NCBI RefSeq assembly: GCF_000378985.1
Contig: NZ_KB905370.1
Span: forward strand, 2,155,830 to 2,219,829
Direction: 5' to 3'
Source of the DNA: Ensifer sp. BR816
Lineage (GTDB): Bacteria; Pseudomonadota; Alphaproteobacteria; Rhizobiales; Rhizobiaceae
DNA length: 64,000 bases
Shown in pieces: positions 18,322-25,786 of the stretch (its first letter is position 1; each line of letters starts with the position of its first letter). Made by a program: the position numbers and the translations under genes. A model generated the notes under the pieces. The model was not told the origin of the DNA. It was given only the letters and a program-made list of their open reading frames with translations, and searched no databases.

Positions 18322-18843
18322 CTAACTTTGGTCTGCCCCGGCTGAATCGGCAATTTCCTTCTGCAAAAGCATTCGTTCATCAGGGGTAAGTTCAGCTTCT
18401 ACTCTTGGCAAATATGCTTGCGCGAGCCGATTACCTTGCTCGGCGCTCGCCCTAAGCCAACGTGTAGCACGCAGTCGATCGAGCTCCACACCGGTTCCAA
18501 GGTGGCAGGCAGCACCGATCATCGCTTGCGCGCCAGCATGACCTCGTTGAGCCGCAAGAAGCGTGAGCGACTTCGACGCGAACGGGTGCGGCATCTGTTG
18601 CTGCCTAGAGTCGGACGCGCTCCTCGTTGAGCTGGACGCGAGCATGAAACGCGAGCGGTCAGCGGGCTCACCGTTGGTATCCACCGAGCGATCGCAGCCC
18701 ATGGCCGACATCCGGCGCAACCTGCCGAACGTAACGCTGGCTCCGTGTTTCTTCACGAGCTCCGCACGTAACTGCCAGAGCGACCACAATGCCAGCACAT
18801 CGCCGGTCAGAAGCAGGACCCCACGATATGAAGCCACGCGCAT
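18322..18843 (-). CDS. Sel1-repeat-like protein with one N-terminal membrane segment
   Basis: From ATG 18843 this is 173 residues with a hydrophobic segment near residues 8-22. A C-terminal part carries one to two Sel1/TPR-like repeats: AAQRGHAGAQAMIGAACHLG and TRWLRASAEQGNRLAQAYLP. An open frame continues upstream to 18909. The shared operator-like element at 18841-18890 covers the start codon, and no clear ribosome-binding site is seen, so the start is uncertain. The middle (residues 40-90) is not recognisable. Confidence 0.45.
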   Translation of the reverse strand: MRVASYRGVLLLTGDVLALWSLWQLRAELVKKHGASVTFGRLRRMSAMGCDRSVDTNGEPADRSRFMLASSSTRSASDSRQQQMPHPFASKSLTLLAAQRGHAGAQAMIGAACHLGTGVELDRLRATRWLRASAEQGNRLAQAYLPRVEAELTPDERMLLQKEIADSAGADQS

Positions 18844-18890
18844 TATTGCGAAATCGACAATAAAGTGAAAACCATTATCGCAATTGTAGG
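18841..18890 (+). promoter_or_regulatory. Shared ~50-bp element, copy A (upstream of the hydrolase)
   Basis: It contains CAATAAAG, then TGAAAACCATTA, then CGCAATTG. The two CAAT cores are 23 bases apart as in the other copies. The upstream part ATTGCGAAATC matches copy C. The right end lies 85 bases before the hydrolase start. It aligns without gaps with copies B-E. Confidence 0.65.
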
Positions 18891-18974
18891 CTCGTGTATC
18901 CCGCCGCATTATCCATCCGTCAGACGAACTCAGTGTCGCCTGACGTTCTCAATGATGAAATCGCAGGACGCGAG

Positions 18975-19952
18975 ATGACCCAGAACCTTTTTTCCATGAC
19001 ACGCAGGGGCGCACTGCTCTCCGCAGGCGCCGCCGCAGCGACCATGGCAATTTCACCCGCTCTCAGCTTCGCAGCCACGGCTGCTCCCGCCACCAACCCA
19101 AAAGGCAACAAGACAATGGCATATGTAACCACCAAGGACGGCGTTGAGATCTTCCACAAGGACTGGGGTCCGAAGGACGCGCAGCCGATCGTCTTCCACC
19201 ACGGCTGGCCGCTGTCGTCGGACGACTGGGATGCCCAGATGCTGTTCTTCCTGTCGAAGGGCTATCGCGTCGTCGCCCATGACCGCCGCGGTCACGGCCG
19301 TTCCGCTCAGGTGGCCGATGGTCACGACATGGATCATTACGCGGCCGATGCCTTTGCCGTCGCAGAAGCGCTCGACCTGAAGAATGCCGTGCATATCGGC
19401 CACTCGACGGGTGGCGGCGAGGTCGCCCGCTATGTCGCCAGGCACGGCCAGCCGAGCGGTCGCGTCGCCAAGGCGGTTCTCGTTTCCGCCGTACCTCCAC
19501 TGATGCTCAAGACTGAAGCGAATCCTGAAGGCCTGCCGATGGAAGTCTTCGACGGTTTCCGTTCGGCGCTTGCGGCCAACCGCGCGCAGTTCTTCCGCGA
19601 CGTTCCGGCCGGCCCGTTCTACGGCTTCAACCGGGAAGGTGCCAAGGTTCAGGAAGGCGTGATCCAGAACTGGTGGCGCCAGGGCATGATGGGCGGCGCG
19701 AAGGCCCATTACGACGGCATCAAGGCCTTCTCCGAAACCGACCAGACGGAAGACCTGAAGGCGATCACGGTTCCGACGCTCGTCCTGCACGGTGAAGACG
19801 ACCAGATCGTTCCGATCGCGGACTCGGCGTTGAAGTCGGCCAAGCTTCTGAAGAACGGCTCGCTGAAGACCTATCCAGGCTTCTCGCACGGCATGCTGAC
19901 AGTCAATGCCGACGTGCTGAACGCCGATCTTCTGGCCTTCGTTCAGGCCTAA
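18975..19952 (+). CDS. Tat-exported alpha/beta hydrolase, non-heme haloperoxidase-like
   Basis: The 325-residue protein has a twin-arginine-type leader (MTRRGALLS at residues 8-16, then a hydrophobic Ala-rich segment). A complete alpha/beta hydrolase of the cofactor-free chloroperoxidase group follows: [23 protein letters not shown], nucleophile motif GHSTGGG, acid in [10 protein letters not shown] and histidine in GFSHGM. Most relatives are about 275 residues and cytoplasmic, so the leader is an addition. ATG 18975 is preceded by a weak AGGAC. It likely hydrolyses esters or lactones, or acts as a perhydrolase, in the periplasm. Confidence 0.85.
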   Translation: MTQNLFSMTRRGALLSAGAAAATMAISPALSFAATAAPATNPKGNKTMAYVTTKDGVEIFHKDWGPKDAQPIVFHHGWPLSSDDWDAQMLFFLSKGYRVVAHDRRGHGRSAQVADGHDMDHYAADAFAVAEALDLKNAVHIGHSTGGGEVARYVARHGQPSGRVAKAVLVSAVPPLMLKTEANPEGLPMEVFDGFRSALAANRAQFFRDVPAGPFYGFNREGAKVQEGVIQNWWRQGMMGGAKAHYDGIKAFSETDQTEDLKAITVPTLVLHGEDDQIVPIADSALKSAKLLKNGSLKTYPGFSHGMLTVNADVLNADLLAFVQA

Positions 19953-19955
19953 ACA

Positions 19956-19999
19956 AGATCGGAGCCGCGATGTGAAAGCAATCGCGGCTCCGATCTTTT
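19956..19999 (+). terminator. Strong intrinsic terminator after the hydrolase
   Basis: A perfect 16-bp stem (arms 19956-19971 and 19981-19996) has a nine-base loop and ends in a T run. It starts four bases after the stop codon. Confidence 0.88.
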
Positions 20000-20031
20000 A
20001 TTGAACACAGAACGAATTTCTGAACGGGACC

Positions 20032-20712
20032 ATGATGCTGTTGACCCCAGAGCTTGTTGCCCTGACGTTGCGAGACGTCCTGGACGATGGCCCAGAACCG
20101 GGCTGGACACCACTCTCCGAGGCGGAACTTGACCGTCTCGTCGACAGGATTGAACGAGAGGTAGGTGGCGAACCGATTTGGGTCTTCGCTTACGGTTCTC
20201 TTATCTGGAATCCTGAGTTCAAGCCGACAGCCCGTATGCGAGCATCCGCATATGGATGGCACCGATCGTTTTCGCTGAGGATCGAACGCTGGCGAGCCAC
20301 CAGCGAACAGCCGGGCCTAATGATGGCTCTGGAGCGCGGCGGGCGATGTGACGGCATGGTTCTACGTTTGTCAAACGAGAACCGCCGCAATGATCTCCGC
20401 GCTCTCGTCGCTCGTGAAATCAAGTACCGCGAGGTCGCCGACATGGTCCGCTGGATACATGTCCACACACCTGAAGGGCCCATGATGGCCCTGACATTCT
20501 GGGCAAGCACCAGACGGTCCGGCCTGACGAAGCCATTGCCGACGGAGACAACGGCTGCGCTGATCGCCAAAGCCTGCGGGCAGGGTGGATCCTGCGCGCA
20601 GTACCTGCGCAACACGATCGTTGATCTTGAAGCCGAGGGGATCCGGTATCGGAACCTATGGCATCTACAGGCATTGGTCGCCGCCAAGATCACAGCGCGT
20701 CAGCCCTCCTGA
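20032..20712 (+). CDS. ChaC-type gamma-glutamylcyclotransferase
   Basis: The 226-residue protein carries the ChaC signature WVFAYGSLIWNPEF near residues 50-63, GWHRSFSL and a downstream ALEYRE-like region (REIKYREVADMVRW). The family degrades glutathione to 5-oxoproline and Cys-Gly, and so acts in thiol turnover. A second ATG follows immediately (20035). No copy of the shared element precedes it; it may be transcribed by read-through or its own promoter. It converges on the LysR gene with 12 bases between them. Confidence 0.85.
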   Translation: MMLLTPELVALTLRDVLDDGPEPGWTPLSEAELDRLVDRIEREVGGEPIWVFAYGSLIWNPEFKPTARMRASAYGWHRSFSLRIERWRATSEQPGLMMALERGGRCDGMVLRLSNENRRNDLRALVAREIKYREVADMVRWIHVHTPEGPMMALTFWASTRRSGLTKPLPTETTAALIAKACGQGGSCAQYLRNTIVDLEAEGIRYRNLWHLQALVAAKITARQPS

Positions 20713-20724
20713 GGCGCTTGCGGC

Positions 20725-21624
20725 CTAGTCCAGCATCACCATCTGGGCGGGGACCTGCTCCTCAAAGAACTTCGAGAAGGATGCAATCCGCGGCGGCAGG
20801 GCCTGGTATGGCGGATAGTAGAGGGTCAGCCACAAGTCAGGTGGCGCCCACCCCTTGAAGACATGGACCAGTCGCCCGGTTCGCAGGTGCTCGGAGATAT
20901 GGAAGCCCGGCAGCATGGCAACGCCTGCGCCATCGGCGGCCATGTCTGCCAATACTTCACCGTTGTTAGCACTGAAGGCCCGGCCAGCCGAAATCGTCAT
21001 GCTCGATCCTCCGTCCGACAGGACCCAGTTCTCACGCCGGCTTTCGCCGCTATACGCGAGGCAGTCATCAGGTGTGAGTTCGTTCGGGTGCTGCATGTCG
21101 ACGAACCGGCTCCCGGGGGCGGCAACCAGGATGCGTGGCACCACCCTGATCTTCCGCCAGATGGTGAACTTGTCGGAGGGCTGCGAGGAGATTCGGATTG
21201 CCAGGTCGTAGTCGTCGTCGACGATGTTCACCAATCCATCCGATAGCGAGATCTCGAAGCTCATCTTCGGATAGCGCTCCTTGAATCCTGAAAGGATTGG
21301 CGGGAGCACGGCCTTGCCGAACCACGTCGGCGCGCTGATCCGGAGCCGCCCCTCATCCGCCTTGTGAGCGTTCATCACCTCGCGCCGCGCGTCCTCCAAC
21401 GTCTTCACCGCAGGCTGGATCTGTGCGGCAAAGATCGCCCCGTCGGTCGTCAAGGACACCTGCCTGGTCGTGCGCACAAAGAGCTGCACGCCAAGTTCCG
21501 CCTCGAGAGCGGCGATCGCCCGTGTCACCGCGGCGGGTGTCATGTCCAGTTCGCGGGCGACCTGAGCGAAGTTCCGCTTTTCAGCGGCGAGCAGAAAGGT
21601 TCGGAGGGCTTTGTAGTCGTTCAT
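20725..21624 (-). CDS. LysR-family transcriptional regulator
   Basis: The 299-residue protein has a winged helix-turn-helix at residues 3-62 (FAQVARELDMTPAAVTRAIAALEAELGVQLF) and a LysR effector domain from about residue 90. It is divergent from the dioxygenase gene, the usual LysR arrangement, and copy B of the shared element fills the gap between them. It is the only intact regulator in the 18-31 kb stress region and the prime candidate to bind all five elements. The inducer is unknown. Confidence 0.92.
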   Translation of the reverse strand: MNDYKALRTFLLAAEKRNFAQVARELDMTPAAVTRAIAALEAELGVQLFVRTTRQVSLTTDGAIFAAQIQPAVKTLEDARREVMNAHKADEGRLRISAPTWFGKAVLPPILSGFKERYPKMSFEISLSDGLVNIVDDDYDLAIRISSQPSDKFTIWRKIRVVPRILVAAPGSRFVDMQHPNELTPDDCLAYSGESRRENWVLSDGGSSMTISAGRAFSANNGEVLADMAADGAGVAMLPGFHISEHLRTGRLVHVFKGWAPPDLWLTLYYPPYQALPPRIASFSKFFEEQVPAQMVMLD

Positions 21625-21626
21625 CT

Positions 21627-21676
21627 CATTGTTTCAAAATTTGCAATTCAATCACAAGAAATATTGCAATTCTGCG
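21627..21676 (+). promoter_or_regulatory. Shared ~50-bp element, copy B (LysR/dioxygenase divergent region)
   Basis: It contains TGCAATTCAATC and ATATTGCAATTC with 23-base spacing of the GCAATT cores, plus the upstream CATTGTTTCAAAAT segment. It starts three bases before the LysR coding start and ends 60 bases before the dioxygenase start. The position suits autoregulation and divergent activation. Confidence 0.75.
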
Positions 21677-21735
21677 TCGTGATCAACGGGTCTACATTCA
21701 TATCAACCGGAACACAAACACCGAAAGGCATCGAC

Positions 21736-22668
21736 ATGATCAAGGACATCAAGGGACTGCATCACGTAACCTCCATGGCATCGGATGCCCGGCAGAACAA
21801 CCGCTTCTTTACCGACACTCTCGGCCTGCGCCGCGTCAAGCAGACTGTCAACTTCGACGACCCGAGCGTCTATCACCTGTACTATGGTGACGAGACGGGC
21901 TCGGCCGGGACCGTGATGACCTACTTCCCGTTCCCGAACATGATGCTCGGCCGACCCGGAGTCGGTGAAGTCGGCGAGACCCAGTTTTCCGTTCCGAAGG
22001 GATCGCTGAAGTTCTGGCAGGATCGCTTCACCGCACAAGGCGTGCACGGTCTGGAACGCGATATTGTCTTCGGCGCCGACCGCCTTCGCTTCATGGGGCC
22101 GGACGGCGACAGCTTCGCACTAATCGAATCCGCTGACGACAAGCGCGCTCCATGGCTAGCGGACGGAATCGCTGATGATGCGGCCATCCGCGGTTTCGCC
22201 GGCGCACGCTTCAGCCTGCACGACACCGCTGCAACGGAGGAGCTGCTCGGGTTCATGGGGTACCAGCGCGCCGAGAAGGAGGGCGACGTGACACGCTTCA
22301 TCATCCCTGATGGCAACGGCGCGGACACCATCGATCTGGCAGCGTTGCCGAAGACGCCTTTTGCACGACAGGGCGCGGGGTCTGTTCACCACATTGCGTT
22401 CGCCGTAGACAACAGAGAGAAGCAGCTCGAGGTCCGTAAGGCGCTGATGGACACTGGCTACCAGGTCACCCCGGTGATCGATCGCGACTACTTCTGGGCC
22501 ATCTACTTCCGCACGCCGGGCGGAATCCTTTTCGAGGTCGCCACGAACGAGCCTGGCTTCAACCGTGACGAGGACACCGCGCATCTTGGGGAGGCCCTCA
22601 AGCTCCCGAGCCGATACGAGGACTACCGGGATCAGATTCAGGCCAACCTCGTGCCGCTGGCAGCCTGA
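21736..22668 (+). CDS. Ring-cleaving dioxygenase, VOC superfamily (MhqO-like)
   Basis: The 310-residue protein has two vicinal-oxygen-chelate halves. The first starts GLHHVTSMASDARQNNRFF with the metal histidine near residue 8. The second has SVHHIAFAVDNREKQ near 216, and a glutamate in GGILFEVATNEPGF is the third ligand. It resembles the MhqA/MhqO enzymes linked in Bacillus to hydroquinone and quinone resistance. GAAAGG lies before ATG 21736; the open frame upstream is not coding. It probably opens hydroquinone or catechol-type rings. Confidence 0.88.
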   Translation: MIKDIKGLHHVTSMASDARQNNRFFTDTLGLRRVKQTVNFDDPSVYHLYYGDETGSAGTVMTYFPFPNMMLGRPGVGEVGETQFSVPKGSLKFWQDRFTAQGVHGLERDIVFGADRLRFMGPDGDSFALIESADDKRAPWLADGIADDAAIRGFAGARFSLHDTAATEELLGFMGYQRAEKEGDVTRFIIPDGNGADTIDLAALPKTPFARQGAGSVHHIAFAVDNREKQLEVRKALMDTGYQVTPVIDRDYFWAIYFRTPGGILFEVATNEPGFNRDEDTAHLGEALKLPSRYEDYRDQIQANLVPLAA

Positions 22669-22756
22669 CGGAGGAACGCTCTTTCGTGCCATGAGGACCT
22701 GAGCGCCGCGAACCTCTGTGTTTGCGGCGCGTTCAGTGCGTCCTGCGCGAGCGCCC

Positions 22757-23255
22757 TTAGCAATGGGCTCTGTGGGCGTTGAGCGCGAGCGCGATATGCG
22801 CGACGAGCGACTGGTCCACCTCATCCTGGCCAATCAGGGGAAGAAGTGCCGCGTCGATGTCCCGCACGGTCGGATCGTCCATGCCGCGACAGACAGCCAG
22901 ATCGTCGACACGGGGTTCACCTGTCTGCTCCGCAAGCTCGGCTAGATGCTTGCGTGGGAGATGGATCACGAGTGCTTCGAACTGTCCGCGTACGGCGATC
23001 GCAGCGCCCTTCGCCAGGTTGATGAGACAGATGGATCCTTCCGGATAGATCCTGAGCGGAGATGGCGGTCGGTCCTGCCAGATGTCGGAATGCTCGACAT
23101 CGGTCAGATGGAGCACGATGCGTCATCGGCGGGATGACGACAGCAGGATCATGCTCGGCGTAATCGCGGGCGACGTGGGCCATCGTCATCTCGGTTTCCC
23201 GGAGAGGTCTCGTCACGAGAGTGCGAGCACTGCCTGCCTGGAACCATTCGCCCAC
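22757..23255 (-). pseudogene. Truncated, frameshifted AraC-family regulator (N-terminal part)
   Basis: From 23255 leftwards one frame reads GEWFQAGSARTLVTRPL and MAHVARDYAEHDP. After a break near 23117-23130 a second frame gives HLTDVEHSDIWQD, YPEGSICLINLA and HLPRKHLAELAEQTGEPRVD. Together these form the cupin-like N-terminal domain of an AraC regulator. The frame stops at 22757 just after HIALALNAHRA, where the DNA-binding domain should begin, and no helix-turn-helix follows. The gene is therefore both frameshifted and lacking its C-terminus. Confidence 0.68.
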
Positions 23256-23446
23256 TCACAATGAACTCGTATGAATAGGGCCTGGAAGCCGGACAGACGT
23301 CCCGGGCGCTGGTTAGCAAATTTCCGTTCAATCCACCGTTGTGGCGCGCCCGGTCATATTACGATAGTGAAGTACCTCGATCTTTCCGGGAGGTGATGGG
23401 GAAAGAGACCCGCCTGTTGGCTTAGTCGAACTGGAAGGTAGCGTGT

Positions 23447-24357
23447 TTGCTGAGGAAATCCACCACTCCCTTGGAAATTCCCACCGACGAATCGACCGAC
23501 AACTTCGGCTGCCCTTTCGACAAGCTCTACAGGAACCAGACAATTCGCGGTGCTGGCCTGACCGTCTTGCGCAAGGGGTCACGGGAAGCCTTCCTGCAGC
23601 AGGTATCCACGCTGCCAAGTGATCGCGGCTTTGTGGTCGGTGTCTCCACGGTTCCAGGCCATACCCGCCGTATCTTTCATGAGCACCATGCGACAACGCA
23701 TGTCTTCGAACCTGACTCCATCTACATTCGCAGTCTCGGTGAGACCTATAAGGCCGACCTCGCGGCCCCCTTCGATTTCCTTCTCCTCGAGATCTCTCCC
23801 GACTCGCTTGCCCTGATCGCCGAGGAAGCCGACCTCCCGACAGTATCGGCGCTGAACACCATCACTGCCCATCCGGATCGTGTTCTCGCCAATCTGGCGC
23901 GCGCTCTGATACCTGCGCTCGAAAACCCGGAAAAGGCCAGCAGGCTGTTCGTCGATCAACTGACGGCCGCAATCGGAACCCACGTCGTCCATCAATACGG
24001 CGACCGTGTCATCTCGACCGGATCGAGATCGCGTAAGCTCTCGCGTACCCAGGAGAACGTCGCAAGTCGCTCATCCTCGACAATCTTCACGGCAACGTCT
24101 CGATCGCGAAGCTCGCGGAGGCTTGCAGTCTCTCCCGCGGTTATTTCATCCACGCGTTCCGCGAAACGACTGGCATGACCCCATATCAATGGCTGCTGCG
24201 CGAGCGGATAACCAGGGCGCGGACGCTGCTGCTCGAGACGGATGCTGCTCTCTCCGAAGTGGCAATCTCCTGCGGCTTCTCGGATCAGAGTCACTTTACT
24301 CGCGTGTTCTCGAATGTCGTCGGTACGACTCCCGGCATCTGGCGGCGAAACGCCTGA
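23447..24357 (+). pseudogene. AraC-family regulator with a one-base frameshift
   Basis: The first frame (23447 to about 24060) encodes the N-terminal effector domain, including GCPFDKLYRNQTIRGAG and TRRIFHEHHATTHVFEP. At about 24061-24066 the frame breaks. The next frame continues with KSLILDNLHGNVSIAKLAEA, YFIHAFRETTGMTPYQWLL and CGFSDQSHFTRVF, a complete AraC double helix-turn-helix ending at 24357. One missing base restores the whole protein. This is either a recent pseudogene or a sequence error. Confidence 0.8.
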
Positions 24358-24742
24358 CACGCAAGCGCTCGGCGCACGCCAAGATTTGCCTGTCTTTTGT
24401 TCTATGGATCTGAATATCTGACAAGACCTTCTTCCGACTAAGCGCGAAAACCCCGTGCATCGGGTGAGCGGCGGGCGCTTTGCCGCAACGGGGAAGGCGA
24501 CCTCAGTGGGAATTGTTGCGAAATCCGTAATTCATTCGCAATCAATATTGCAATTCCGTGCCGTTATCCGATGCGTTAGATTTCTATTCAGCAGCCAAGA
24601 CAACGAGTGAGCGGAGCCGTACGGACCCAGAAACACTCCAAGGATTGCAGAACGAGGGTCGCGCCGCGACGTCCGATCGACCGCTGCTGCCCATTTCTGA
24701 CACCGCAACAGGCGGTCCAAACAACCGAAGAGGAATTGACCC
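24358..24742. other. Intergenic promoter region of the YcaC-like operon
   Basis: No gene is seen. It holds copy C of the shared element at 24511-24560, which leaves an apparent leader or spacer of about 180 bases before the hydrolase start. That is longer than the 60-85 bases at the other copies. Confidence 0.6.
24511..24560 (+). promoter_or_regulatory. Shared ~50-bp element, copy C (upstream of the YcaC-like operon)
   Basis: It contains TTGTTGCGAAATCC, CGTAATTCATTCG and ATATTGCAATTCCG. GTAATT and GCAATT are 23 bases apart. It shares ATATTGCAATTC with copy B and TTGCGAAATC with copy A. Confidence 0.7.
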
Positions 24743-25432
24743 ATGTCCAAGCTCGAAGTCCTGACCCCGGCAAACAGCCAGCTCATCTTCATCGACCAGC
24801 AGCCGCAGATGGCGTTCGGTGTCCAGTCGATCGATCGCCAGACGCTGAAGAACAATGTCGTCGGCCTCGCCAAGGCCGCCAAGATCTTCAACGTCCCCAC
24901 CACGATCACCACGGTCGAGACGCAATCCTTCTCGGGCAACACGTTTCCGGAATTGCTTGCCGTCTACCCGGAGAACGATATTCTCGAGCGCACCTCGATG
25001 AACTCCTGGGACGACCAGAACGTCCGTGACGCGCTGGCGAAGAATGCGTCCAACGGCCGCAAGAAGATCGTCGTCTCCGGTCTGTGGACCGAAGTCTGCA
25101 ACACCACCTTCGCGCTCTCGGCTCTCCACGATGTTCCGGACTACGAAATCTACATGGTTGCCGACGCTTCCGGCGGTACGTCGTCAGACGCGCACAAATA
25201 CGCGATGGACCGGATGGTTCAGGCAGGCGTGATCCCGGTCACCTGGCAGCAGGTCCTGCTCGAGTGGCAGCGCGACTGGGCCCGCAGGGAAACCTACGAT
25301 GCTGTCACCACCCTCGTGAAGGAGCATTCCGGCGCATACGGCATGGGCATCGACTACGCCTACACGATGGTTCACGGCGCAGAGGAACGCGTCAAGCACG
25401 GCAAGCGCATCGGCCCGAACCCAGCCAAGTAA
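24743..25432 (+). CDS. Isochorismatase-family hydrolase (YcaC-like)
   Basis: The 229-residue cysteine-hydrolase-fold protein has the catalytic aspartate in FIDQQPQMAFG near residue 18, the lysine region near 110 and the cysteine in SGLWTEVCNTTFA near residue 119. It matches YcaC-type hydrolases, whose substrate is not firmly known. It is the first gene of an operon with the XapX protein and the amidohydrolase, controlled from the region carrying copy C. A GAGGAA lies 7-9 bases before the ATG. Confidence 0.88.
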   Translation: MSKLEVLTPANSQLIFIDQQPQMAFGVQSIDRQTLKNNVVGLAKAAKIFNVPTTITTVETQSFSGNTFPELLAVYPENDILERTSMNSWDDQNVRDALAKNASNGRKKIVVSGLWTEVCNTTFALSALHDVPDYEIYMVADASGGTSSDAHKYAMDRMVQAGVIPVTWQQVLLEWQRDWARRETYDAVTTLVKEHSGAYGMGIDYAYTMVHGAEERVKHGKRIGPNPAK

Positions 25433-25442
25433 CGGCCTGATC

Positions 25443-25476
25443 AGGCCGCTCCGATAAGCCCGTCGGAGCGGCCTTT
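25443..25476 (+). terminator. Hairpin between the YcaC-like and XapX genes
   Basis: The 12-bp stem AGGCCGCTCCGA / TCGGAGCGGCCT is followed by TTTCT. It starts ten bases after the hydrolase stop. As a similar gene order continues beyond, it may be a partial terminator that lowers expression of the downstream pair. Confidence 0.65.
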
Positions 25477-25498
25477 CTCTAACCGTGGAGGACATCCC

Positions 25499-25786
25499 AT
25501 GAAAATCTATCTTCTTTCTCTCGGTGCAGGTCTGCTTGTGGGCATCGTCTACAGCCTCCTAAACGTCCGCTCGCCGGCTCCGCCTGTCATCGCCTTGGTC
25601 GGCCTTCTCGGCATTCTCGTCGGCGAACAGATCATCCCTTTCGCAAAGACCTTGTGGAGCAGGGAGCCAGCGGCCGTTTCATGGCTTCATCAGATCAAGC
25701 CGCACATGTTCGGCCACCTGCCGAAGGGCGGCGATCTTATCGACCTCGCCCATCAGGCAGAGGCGAAAGCGGGGGACCGGAGCTGA
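25499..25786 (+). CDS. XapX domain protein (small membrane protein)
   Basis: The 95-residue protein matches the XapX (DUF1427) family: two predicted transmembrane segments at about residues 3-20 and 28-46 with the motif LNVRSPAPPVIALVGLLGIL. A longer C-terminal cytoplasmic tail of about 45 residues follows. Function is unknown. A GTGGAGGA precedes the ATG. The stop overlaps the next start (TGATG at 25784-25788). Confidence 0.85.
   Translation: MKIYLLSLGAGLLVGIVYSLLNVRSPAPPVIALVGLLGILVGEQIIPFAKTLWSREPAAVSWLHQIKPHMFGHLPKGGDLIDLAHQAEAKAGDRS

Noticed and set aside
22703-22740. GCGCCGC/GCGGCGC hairpin after the dioxygenase considered as a terminator
   Set aside because: Only seven pairs, a large loop and no T run.
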